Source: UMGS363 sp051891935 (GTDB lineage Bacteria; Bacillota; Clostridia; Oscillospirales; Ruminococcaceae). From it: 52,982 nucleotides of DNA. The translations under genes were made by a program, and so were the position numbers. Below, in pieces: positions 32,928-40,773 of this stretch (position 1 is the stretch's first letter; each line of letters starts with the position of its first letter). The notes below the pieces were generated by a model. That model ran no database searches and was not told the origin of the DNA. It saw only the letters and a list, made by a program, of their open reading frames with translations. The DNA is taken from contig JBJFFR010000085.1 in the NCBI GenBank assembly GCA_051891935.1, positions 1 to 52,982 on the forward strand. The letters are read 5' to 3'.

Positions 32928-34677
32928 AAATTCAAAACAGAAGCCCGTTCTCGGTAGAATACTCCGATACACAAAGCCGTATATGCCGTTCCTCATAATA
33001 TCGTTCCTTGCGGCGATAATAAGCGTCGGACTTACGCTTTATGCGCCCGTTCTCATCGGTGAAGGCGTTGACTTTATCATCGGCAAGGACAATGTTGACT
33101 TCGATTCACTCCTGCCGATAATCATAAAGCTTTGCGCAGTCGTTATCCTCTCGGGATTTTTCAGCTGGGTAATGACGATATGCACGAACACGGTTTCCTA
33201 CCGCACGGTAAACGACCTTCGCACGGAGGTCTACAAAAAGATCAACCTGCTCCCGATAAGCTACATCGACAGCAGCTCACGCGGCGACCTTATCAGCCGT
33301 GTTACCGTTGATATCGAGCAGATATCGGACGGCTTGCTTCAAGGCTTCTCGCAATTTCTGACGGGTATCGTCACTATCGCAGGCACGATCATTTTTATGC
33401 TGACGATAAACGTTAAGATAGCTCTTATCGTTATCCTTATCACACCGCTTTCCCTCTTTGTCGCTGCGTTCATCACAAAAATTTCCCACGACAAGTTCCG
33501 TGAGCGTTCAAGCGTTCAGGGCGAGCTTTCCGGCTGCATCGAAGAGCTTGTCGGAAATCAGAAGATCGTTAAAGCTTTCACATACGAAAACGAAGCGCAG
33601 GAAAAATTTGAGGAGATAAACGGAAGACTTTACGTCTGCGGACTTAAAGCACAGTTCTACTCCGCACTCACAAACCCCTCGACTCGTTTCGTAAACGGAC
33701 TTGTTTATGCCGCAACGGGCGTTTTCGGCGCAATATCCGTTCTCAACGGCGGCGCAATGTCTGTCGGTCAGATAGCGACCTTTTTGAGCTATGCAAATCA
33801 GTACACCAAGCCCTTCAACGAAATAACGGGCGTTATCACCGAGCTCCAGTCCGCATTCGCTTCGGCAAGACGAGTATTCACAGTCCTTGACGAGGAACCC
33901 GAGGTTTCGGACGAAAACGGACTTGAACCCGAAAAGTGCAGCGGCAGCATCGAGATAAAGAACGTTTCATTCTCATACGTTCCCGAGGTTCCGCTCATAC
34001 AAAATCTGAACCTCTCGGTTAAGCCGGGTCAGAGAATTGCAATTGTCGGACCTACAGGCTGCGGAAAGACAACGCTTATCAATCTGCTCATGCGCTTCTA
34101 CGATGTCAACGAGGGTGAGATACTCATCGACGGCGTGAACATCAAGGATATGAAGCGAAAAAACCTGCGAAGCCTTTACGGAATGGTTCTCCAGGACACA
34201 TGGCTCTTCACGGGAACGGTCAGGGAGAATATCAGCTACGGCAATCCGACCGCTTCGCTTGACGAGATAAAGAACGCCGCAATGACCGCACACGCTCACA
34301 GTTTCATAAAGCGACTTGAAAACGGCTATGACACCGAGCTTTCCGAGGACGGCGGCTCGCTTTCGCAGGGTCAGAAGCAGCTCCTTTCCATCTCCCGAAT
34401 AATGCTCGCCGAGCCGTCAATGCTCATTCTTGACGAAGCGACTTCAAGCATCGACACAATGACCGAGCAGCGTATCCAGAAGGCTTTTGCAAAGCTTATG
34501 AACGGAAGAACAAGCTTTATCATCGCTCACCGACTCTCCACCATCAAGGACGCCGACCTCATCCTCGTTATGAAGGACGGAAACATCATCGAACAGGGCA
34601 AGCACGATGAGCTTATCGAAAAGGGCGGCTTCTACAGCAAGCTTTACTACTCGCAATTTGAGCATTCCAAAGCGTGA
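32917..34677 (+). CDS. Heterodimeric ABC exporter, catalytic-site subunit
   Basis: This 586-residue half-transporter has six membrane segments and an ATP-binding domain. Walker A is GPTGCGKTT, Walker B LILDEATSS has the catalytic Glu, and the H-loop is IAHRLST. Its signature is LSQGQKQLL (a changed glycine), matching the division of labour with the first subunit: one full site and one degenerate site per dimer. The start at 32917 has GGAGGAGG upstream and overlaps the first subunit; a longer frame from 32809 is only overlap read-through. The product resembles BmrD/TM288 and LmrCD partners. Confidence 0.94.
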   Translation: MKDKNSKQKPVLGRILRYTKPYMPFLIISFLAAIISVGLTLYAPVLIGEGVDFIIGKDNVDFDSLLPIIIKLCAVVILSGFFSWVMTICTNTVSYRTVNDLRTEVYKKINLLPISYIDSSSRGDLISRVTVDIEQISDGLLQGFSQFLTGIVTIAGTIIFMLTINVKIALIVILITPLSLFVAAFITKISHDKFRERSSVQGELSGCIEELVGNQKIVKAFTYENEAQEKFEEINGRLYVCGLKAQFYSALTNPSTRFVNGLVYAATGVFGAISVLNGGAMSVGQIATFLSYANQYTKPFNEITGVITELQSAFASARRVFTVLDEEPEVSDENGLEPEKCSGSIEIKNVSFSYVPEVPLIQNLNLSVKPGQRIAIVGPTGCGKTTLINLLMRFYDVNEGEILIDGVNIKDMKRKNLRSLYGMVLQDTWLFTGTVRENISYGNPTASLDEIKNAAMTAHAHSFIKRLENGYDTELSEDGGSLSQGQKQLLSISRIMLAEPSMLILDEATSSIDTMTEQRIQKAFAKLMNGRTSFIIAHRLSTIKDADLILVMKDGNIIEQGKHDELIEKGGFYSKLYYSQFEHSKA

Positions 34678-34678
34678 T

Positions 34679-34713
34679 TTAATGCGCAATGCGTAATGCG
34701 TAATTCGTAATTG
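34679..34713. repeat. TAATGCGTAATTCGTAATT-type short repeat
   Basis: A run of AATGCGTAATGCG words just after the exporter stop codon. The same words, in either direction, occur near 24935-24972, 27238-27268 and 43262-43295, each time next to the end of a gene. The rest of the gap to 34853 shows nothing recognisable. Confidence 0.6.
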
Positions 34714-34853
34714 TTTTGCTCCGTCAATTGGATAAAACTGTGTGTTGGATATGGCTTTACCCTACGGCGGTATGGTGTTACGGAAACATGTTATTTCGGT
34801 ATATAAAACCCGTCCCACAAAAATTTCTCGTTGAAATACAATATCTGTAACGC

Positions 34854-34882
34854 TTGACGTATTTCCTATAATATGGTATAAT
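34854..34882 (+). promoter_or_regulatory. Sigma-A promoter of argS
   Basis: TTGACG, a 17-bp spacer and a perfect TATAAT, about 85 nt before the ATG. Confidence 0.82.
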
Positions 34883-34894
34883 TGTATATTGCAC

Positions 34895-34933
34895 GATATG
34901 ACTGCACAAAACCGTGCGGTCATATCTTATTTT
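34895..34933 (+). promoter_or_regulatory. Terminator-like hairpin in the argS leader
   Basis: GATATGACTGCAC pairs with GTGCGGTCATATC (13 bp with one mismatch, 6-nt loop), followed by TTATTTTT. It begins within a few bases of the predicted transcription start. It is too small for a T-box leader. It could act as an attenuator or protect the mRNA end. Confidence 0.6.
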
Positions 34934-34966
34934 TAAAGATCAAAATTATCTGAAAGGACAATTTTT

Positions 34967-36718
34967 ATGCAGACTATAACAAAGATTCTTACAGAAAAGG
35001 TTTCGGCAGCCTTTGAAAAATGCGGATATGACAAGGCTCTCGGCGTTGTTACCGCTTCGGACAGGCTTGACCTCTGCCAGTTCCAGTGCAACGGTGCATT
35101 CCAGGGCGCAAAGCTCTACAAAAAGGCTCCGTTCATGATCGCTGACGAAGTTGCAGCCGTTCTTGCCGCTGATGAAACCTTTGCTAAAGCAGAGGTCGTA
35201 AAGCCCGGCTTTCTAAATCTCACGCTTTCGGACGAATATATGCTCTCCGTTGTAAAGGCTATCGAAGCGGACGAGCATCTCGGCGTTCCGCAGAATGAGA
35301 ACCCCGACACTATCGTTATCGACTACGGCGGACCTAATGTTGCAAAGCCTCTCCACATCGGACATCTCCGCTCCGCCATCATCGGTGAAAGCCTCAAGCG
35401 TCTTGCCCGTGCTACAGGAAACACCGTTTACGGTGACGTTCACCTCGGCGACTGGGGCTTACAGATCGGTCTTGTCATCGCAGAGCTTTCCGAGCGTTAC
35501 CCCGACTGGAAGTGCTTTGACAAGGCTTTTGACCCCGAAACCGACAGCGTTCCCGAGCTTTCCCCCGAGCTTCTCTGCGAGGTTTATCCTTTTGCCAGCA
35601 AAAAGAGCAAGGAGGACGAAGCCTTCAAGGATAAGGCTCATACAGCTACATTTGAGCTGCAGAACGGCAGACCCGGCTACATCGCACTCTGGAAAGAGAT
35701 ACTCCGTGTTTCCATTGCCGACCTCAAATCCAACTACTCAAAGCTCGATGTTGATTTTGACTACTGGTACGGCGAAAGCGACGCTGATAAGTATATCCCC
35801 GAGCTTATGAAGATACTCGAAGAAAAGCAGCTTTCCTACGAAAGCAACGGCGCACTCGTTGTCGATGTTGCAGAGGATTCGGACAAGGCTCCGATGCCGC
35901 CCGTTATCGTTCGCAAATCGGACAATTCAAGCATTTACGCAACGACCGACCTTGCAACGATCATCCAGCGCAGCCGTGATTTCAAGCCGACAAAGATCTG
36001 GTATGTCGTTGACAAGCGTCAGGAGCTTCACTTTACGCAGGTTTTCCGCTGCGCAAAGAAGGCACAGCTCGTTCCCGAAACAACGGAGCTTGAATTCCTC
36101 GGCTTCGGCACGATGAACGGCAGCGACGGAAAGCCCTACAAGACCCGTGACGGCGGTGTAATGCGCCTTTCCGACCTTATTGAAACGGTTACAAACGCTT
36201 CTCTCGAACGTCTTTCCGAGTCAAGCTTTGTAACGGAAGAAAACCGCGATGATTATGCTCGCAAGCTTGGAATGGCTGCAGTAAAATTCGGCGATCTTAT
36301 CAACCACCGTTCAAAGGACTACATTTTCGACCTCGACAAGTTTATGTCCGCAGAGGGCAAGACGGGTATCTACCTTCTTTACACGGTTTCCCGAATCAAT
36401 TCCATACTCAAAAAAGCAGGCGATGCAAAGGCTGAACTGAACGGCATTTATACCGAAGCTGAACGTGAGCTTATGCTCAAGCTCGTAATGTCGGGCAACG
36501 CTTTCACGCTCGCAATGGACGAAAAAGCGCCGAGCTATGTCTGCGAAAACGCATATCAGCTTGCAGTTTCGTTCTCCCATTTCTACCACGAAAACAACAT
36601 CATGAATGAGCAGGACGAGGCTAAAAAATCCAGCTGGCTCGCACTTGCAAAGCTCACCCGTGAGGTAATTATCAAGCATCTCGGTATTCTCGGAATTGAA
36701 ACCGTTGAAAATATGTAA
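34967..36718 (+). CDS. argS: Arginyl-tRNA synthetase
   Basis: This 583-residue class I synthetase charges tRNA-Arg. The N-terminal additional domain is at about 1-115. The catalytic site has KPLHIGHLRS near 126-135. KTRDGGVMRLSDLIE and SAEGKTGIYLLYTVSRI follow, and the helical anticodon-binding domain ends in LGILGIETVENM. Length and layout match bacterial ArgRS, which lacks a classical KMSKS loop. GAAAGGAC lies before the ATG. Transcribed from its own promoter at 34854-34882. Confidence 0.97.
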   Translation: MQTITKILTEKVSAAFEKCGYDKALGVVTASDRLDLCQFQCNGAFQGAKLYKKAPFMIADEVAAVLAADETFAKAEVVKPGFLNLTLSDEYMLSVVKAIEADEHLGVPQNENPDTIVIDYGGPNVAKPLHIGHLRSAIIGESLKRLARATGNTVYGDVHLGDWGLQIGLVIAELSERYPDWKCFDKAFDPETDSVPELSPELLCEVYPFASKKSKEDEAFKDKAHTATFELQNGRPGYIALWKEILRVSIADLKSNYSKLDVDFDYWYGESDADKYIPELMKILEEKQLSYESNGALVVDVAEDSDKAPMPPVIVRKSDNSSIYATTDLATIIQRSRDFKPTKIWYVVDKRQELHFTQVFRCAKKAQLVPETTELEFLGFGTMNGSDGKPYKTRDGGVMRLSDLIETVTNASLERLSESSFVTEENRDDYARKLGMAAVKFGDLINHRSKDYIFDLDKFMSAEGKTGIYLLYTVSRINSILKKAGDAKAELNGIYTEAERELMLKLVMSGNAFTLAMDEKAPSYVCENAYQLAVSFSHFYHENNIMNEQDEAKKSSWLALAKLTREVIIKHLGILGIETVENM

Positions 36719-36719
36719 T

Positions 36720-36947
36720 TTTAATGCATAATTTTTTGTTTTAAAACAACGTAAAAAATGTAGGGGACGGGTTTCCCGTCCCGATCGAACAAATTTCCGA
36801 ATGATTATATACAACCACCTGTGTAACAGGTAGGGAAAACCCATACCTACAATATTCGGGATAATTTAGGTGCATAATAACCGTAGGGGCGGATTCTATA
36901 TCCGGACGATTTTATAATCGCAATTGAAACAGAAAGGAAAGCGAAAA
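36720..36947. repeat. Repeat-filled gap between argS and polA
   Basis: It contains TGTAGGGGACGGG.. at 36759-36782, a related GGTAGGGAAAACCCATACC hairpin near 36829-36850, and CGTAGGGGCGGAT.. at 36882-36905. No convincing promoter or terminator was seen, so polA may be read from argS or from a weak promoter here. Confidence 0.6.
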
Positions 36948-39488
36948 ATGAAGCTTCTTGCCATTGACGGAAACAGCATTATGAACCGTGCATTCTACGG
37001 GATAAAAATGCTTTCAAACAAAAACGGCGTTTATACTAATGCTTTGACGGGATTTATGAACATATATCTAAAGATCTGCGCCGAGCAGAAGCCTGACGGG
37101 ATCGCCTGCGCTTTCGACCTGCGCGCGCCCACCTTCCGTCACAAAGCCGACAGCAGCTACAAAGCCAACCGCCACGGTATGCCCGATGAGCTTGCGCAGC
37201 AGATGCCGATGATAAAACGCCTGCTCAAAGATTTGGGCGTTCACGTTCTCGAAACGGAAGGCTTTGAAGCGGATGACATCCTCGGAACTCTCTCCGCCGC
37301 CTGTGCCGAAAACGGAGATGAATGTGTTATCCTCACAGGCGACCGTGACTCGCTCCAGCTTATCAATGACAAGGTGACCGTTCTCCTCCACGGCACAAAG
37401 GAAACGACAGTCTTCACTCCCGAAAAATTCCGTGAAGTCTATGAGCTTGAACCGAAGCAGCTTATCGACCTTAAAGGACTAATGGGCGACAGCTCGGACA
37501 ACATAAGCGGCGTTAAAGGCATCGGCGAAAAAACCGCACTCACGCTCGTCAGAGAGTACGGATCGGTCGAAAATCTTTACGAAAAGCTTGAAAAGAACGA
37601 GGTCAAAGCGACAAACTCCGTCCTCACGAAGCTTTCAAACGGCAAGGAAGACGCTCTCCACAGCAAATGGCTCGCAACTATCGTTTTCGATGCCCCCATT
37701 GACAGGGATCCGAAGAAATATCTGCCCGAAAAGGTCGATGAAGCCGACGTTTCCGAGCTTCTGACCGAGCTTGAAATGTACAAGCTGCTTGAAAAGCTCG
37801 ATATAAAGCCCTCTGCAAACGTTCCCAAGCTTGAAAAGCACGAGGAAGTCAAAAAGCGTGAATTTTCGGCTGCCAATTTTGACGATATCGACTTTGACAA
37901 GGCTGCAAATGCCGCTTTTATACTTGAAGAAGCCGGTCTGCTCCGTGTCGAATGCGGCGGAAAGCTTTGCAGCACGGACGACAAGGAAAAACAGCTGAAA
38001 TTCTTCGCTTCAAGCTGCAGAAAATACGGTTTCAGGGTAAAAAACGCCTTCAAGCTCTGCTTTGCTAACGGTACGGAGCTTAATGCGCTTGACGCTGACG
38101 CCGATATTCTCGGCTATCTTCTGAACGCTTCATCTGCGGAGTATACCATTGAAAAAATGTGCGCCGAGTACGGCGTTCCCTACTATAGTGAGCTTGGCGA
38201 AAATGCAGATATAGCCTCACTTTCTGCGCTTTGCGATACTCTTAAAAAGGAAGTCGCAGCCGCAGGTATGGAGAAGCTTTTCACCGAGATTGAACAGCCT
38301 TTGACCGAAGTGCTCGCTTCGATGGAATATTACGGCGTTAAGGTCGATTCCGACGGTGTAAGGGAATTCGGCAAGCGGCTTGAAACGGATATCAAGGACT
38401 GCGAACAGAAGATTTATTTCATGGCAGGACACGAGTTCAATATAAGCTCTCCGAAGCAGCTCGGAACGGTGCTTTTTGAGGAACTCGGCTTGCCGTCCAA
38501 GAAAAAGACCAAGACGGGTTATTCGACAGGCGCAGAGGTGCTTGAAGAGCTTGCCGACAAACACGAGATCGTAAGCGAGATACTCATGTACAGAAAGCTC
38601 ACGAAGCTTTCCTCCACTTACGTTGACGGACTTTTGAAGGAAGTCCGTGAAGACGGCAGAGTCCACTCCAGCTTCAAGCAGACCGAAACACGCACGGGCA
38701 GAATCTCCTCTACCGAGCCGAATATGCAGAATATCCCTGTCCGCACGGAGCTTGGCAGAAGCATGAGAAAATTCTTTGTTGCGCAGGACGGCTACACTCT
38801 CCTCGACGCAGATTACAGCCAGATCGAGCTTCGCATCCTCGCTTCAATGAGCGATGATGAAAATATGCGGAACAACTTTTTGAGCGGCAAGGACGTTCAT
38901 ACAGCGACCGCAGCAAGCGTTTTCGGACTTCCCGAAGAAATGATAACTCCCGAAATGCGCCGCTCGGCAAAGGCAGTAAACTTCGGTATCGTCTACGGCA
39001 TCGGTGCGTTCTCCCTTTCAAAGGATATAGATGTAAGCGTTGCCGAAGCCGACCGTTATATAAAGAATTATCTTGCGACCTACCCGAATATAAAAGCATT
39101 CATGGATAACGCAGTCGAAAGCGCAGTAAAAAACGGCTATGCCGTAACAGCCTTTGGGCGGAGAAGATATATCCCCGAGCTGAAAAACAGCAACAAAAAC
39201 ATCCAGGCGTTCGGCAAGCGTGCGGCAATGAACGCGCCTATCCAGGGCACGGCGGCTGACGTTATAAAGATAGCAATGGTGCGTGTCTACAACCGTCTTA
39301 AAGCGGAAAAGCTCGATGCAAGACTCATACTCCAGGTGCACGATGAGCTTATCATTGAAGCCTCGGAAAAGGACAAGGACGCAGCCGCAAAGATACTTGG
39401 CGAAGAGATGCAGAATGCGGTAAGCTTCTCCGTGCCGATGCAGGCAGACGTCAACAGCGGACATACATGGTATGATGCAAAAGGCTGA
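36948..39488 (+). CDS. polA: DNA polymerase I
   Basis: This 846-residue enzyme is used for lagging-strand maturation and repair. The 5'-3' exonuclease domain (about 1-290) is complete (AIDGNSIMNRAFYG, EGFEADDILG, TGDRDSLQLI, GVKGIGEKTA). The middle region (about 310-460) lacks the DxE and other acidic residues of a 3'-5' proofreading exonuclease, so it is a vestigial domain, as in Bacillus and Taq. The polymerase domain (about 470-846) has DADYSQIELR near 620, RRSAKAVNFGIVYG near 670 and VHDELIIEA near 798. The start at 36948 follows AAAGGAAAG; an earlier in-frame start at 36924 lacks one. Confidence 0.97.
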   Translation: MKLLAIDGNSIMNRAFYGIKMLSNKNGVYTNALTGFMNIYLKICAEQKPDGIACAFDLRAPTFRHKADSSYKANRHGMPDELAQQMPMIKRLLKDLGVHVLETEGFEADDILGTLSAACAENGDECVILTGDRDSLQLINDKVTVLLHGTKETTVFTPEKFREVYELEPKQLIDLKGLMGDSSDNISGVKGIGEKTALTLVREYGSVENLYEKLEKNEVKATNSVLTKLSNGKEDALHSKWLATIVFDAPIDRDPKKYLPEKVDEADVSELLTELEMYKLLEKLDIKPSANVPKLEKHEEVKKREFSAANFDDIDFDKAANAAFILEEAGLLRVECGGKLCSTDDKEKQLKFFASSCRKYGFRVKNAFKLCFANGTELNALDADADILGYLLNASSAEYTIEKMCAEYGVPYYSELGENADIASLSALCDTLKKEVAAAGMEKLFTEIEQPLTEVLASMEYYGVKVDSDGVREFGKRLETDIKDCEQKIYFMAGHEFNISSPKQLGTVLFEELGLPSKKKTKTGYSTGAEVLEELADKHEIVSEILMYRKLTKLSSTYVDGLLKEVREDGRVHSSFKQTETRTGRISSTEPNMQNIPVRTELGRSMRKFFVAQDGYTLLDADYSQIELRILASMSDDENMRNNFLSGKDVHTATAASVFGLPEEMITPEMRRSAKAVNFGIVYGIGAFSLSKDIDVSVAEADRYIKNYLATYPNIKAFMDNAVESAVKNGYAVTAFGRRRYIPELKNSNKNIQAFGKRAAMNAPIQGTAADVIKIAMVRVYNRLKAEKLDARLILQVHDELIIEASEKDKDAAAKILGEEMQNAVSFSVPMQADVNSGHTWYDAKG

Positions 39489-39767
39489 TTTTAATGCGTA
39501 ATTATCAGTATGTATGGGAAATGCGAAGCTAAGCAAAAGTTTCGCTCAAGCCTTTTCAAAGGCTTGCAGGGGTCAAGGGGCGGGGAGCCCCCGCTGCCAT
39601 TTCGTTTATAATTTGGAGCGAACTGTAAGTTTGTGGCTCGGTACCGATAATGACTTCGCAGAGTGACTTCCACGGGGCAGCGCCACCTTGTCGCTTCCGC
39701 AGAAGCGAAACACTCTAAACTATGGCGAAAAGCTTTTAGCAATAGCGTAATCACTAAAAATCAAAAA

Positions 39768-39840
39768 GCGCAATTCACAATAAAAAGGAAAAACAGAACG
39801 TGAGAAAACGGTCTGTGAACCTTAAATTCGTGAATTGCGC
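39768..39840 (+). repeat. GCGCAATTCAC hairpin, copy 3
   Basis: The 11-bp stem is as in copy 1. The core AACAGAACGTGAGAAAA, GTCTGTGAACCTTAAA is nearly identical to copies 1 and 2. Confidence 0.8.
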
Positions 39841-39870
39841 TTGTTCTGTTTTCTTCAAAATAACTATCCT

Positions 39871-39913
39871 CGTAGAGCAAACACATAAACGAAGTGCGTG
39901 TGTTTGCTCTACG
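39871..39913 (+). repeat. Variable-stem hairpin 3
   Basis: The perfect 15-bp stem CGTAGAGCAAACACA / TGTGTTTGCTCTACG has the loop TAAACGAAGTGCG. The stem is unrelated to those of copies 1, 2 and 4. Confidence 0.75.
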
Positions 39914-40143
39914 ACTTCGTATGAACAGCTATGCAGTATGAACGTGAAAACAATGAGCGAAAGCGAATGTGTTTTCACACCAACGGAACAACACACAGGT
40001 TACAAAAGATAACCGGAACAACTATTTTTTTGAAACAATACGGGAGGCTTGACCCGTAATTATCCAATCATTTTCAGATCAAAGAATTTGACTGTTTTTT
40101 CTAAAGTTTTTTCGTAACCGTATAATAAAGGCAGTTGTTCCGT

Positions 40144-40395
40144 TATACTAAGGAAACGCTGATTAATACGTTTCTGCCGTTTTTCAAAATGTCTATGTCA
40201 GAATGACATTAAAGACAGGAAACTCGTACATTTTTCAAAACGGCGAAACGAACGCTGCGCTTTAATCAGCGTTTTCCTAATCCCCGATTATAAAGTGTAC
40301 AAAAAATGGGGCAAAATCTTGTAGCTGTTGAAAACAGCTTTATATGGATTTGGCGCCGATTTTTTGTCTACACTTTAATGAGAGAGTAGTATTAG
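40144..40395. repeat. Nested family A elements (A3 carrying A1)
   Basis: The outer ends are TATACTAA and TAGTATTA. An A1 unit fills 40152-40277 (GGAAACGCTGATTAATACG ... TTAATCAGCGTTTTCC), flanked on both sides by TAA. The remainder has the A3-type pair AAAGTGTACAAAAAAT / ATTTTTTGTCTACACTTT. It lies inside family E locus 2, so it is probably younger than that element. Confidence 0.75.
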
Positions 40396-40460
40396 TGTGA
40401 AAACACATTCGCTTGCGCTCATTGTTTCCACGTTCATTTCCCATAGCTGCTCATATTGAG

Positions 40461-40505
40461 TTGAAGTGCCAATACACTCACTGCGTTCGTGTATTGGCAC
40501 TTCAA
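40461..40505 (-). repeat. Variable-stem hairpin 4
   Basis: The perfect 17-bp stem TTGAAGTGCCAATACAC / GTGTATTGGCACTTCAA has the loop TCACTGCGTTC. Confidence 0.78.
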
Positions 40506-40534
40506 GGATAGTTTACTTTTGGAAAATAGAATAG

Positions 40535-40605
40535 GCGCAATTCACATTGATGGTTTTAACGGCTTGATTTCTCAAATTTGTTTTTCCATTTTTTGTGAAT
40601 TGCGC
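40535..40605 (-). repeat. GCGCAATTCAC hairpin, copy 4
   Basis: The outer 11-bp stem is unchanged, while the inside has diverged more than in copies 1-3, which argues that the stem is what is kept. Confidence 0.78.
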
Positions 40606-40773
40606 TTTTGGATTTGTTGGATATTTCGCTGTTACGGCATTACGATTCGCTAAAATTTAGAGAATTTCGCTCTCTGCGGAGAGCGACCAAAGGGCTTCCG
40701 CCCTCTGGACACCTGACGAGCTGTGCCCAGCTCGACCGGCTGCTTGGCTTCGCTTTTCAACAACAAATGTTGC

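Larger units (their letters stand above)
39523..40753. repeat. Family E multi-hairpin element, locus 2 (interrupted)
   Basis: The outer ends GCGAAGCTAAGC (39523) and GGCTGCTTGGCTTCGC (to 40753) are inverted. The left arm runs to about 40005 and the right arm from about 40396. Each holds a GCGCAATTCAC hairpin (39768-39840, 40535-40605), a variable-stem hairpin (39871-39913, 40461-40505) and a tail GAACGTGxAAACAATGAGCG ... GTGTTTTCAC. The centre is filled by a small inverted repeat (CGGAACAACT at 40014, AGTTGTTCCG ending near 40142) and by nested A3/A1 elements (40144-40395). The right arm is highly similar to the reverse complement of the left arm of locus 1. It lies between polA and the MATE gene; short frames in it are not credible genes. 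Confidence 0.75.

Noticed and set aside
34680..34966. T-box leader before argS
   Set aside because: The leader is only about 75 nt and has no specifier loop or T-box sequence; only a simple hairpin with a T-run is present.
39491..40012. Short frames in family E locus 2, including a palindromic pair
   Set aside because: The mirrored peptides come from reading the same hairpins on both strands.
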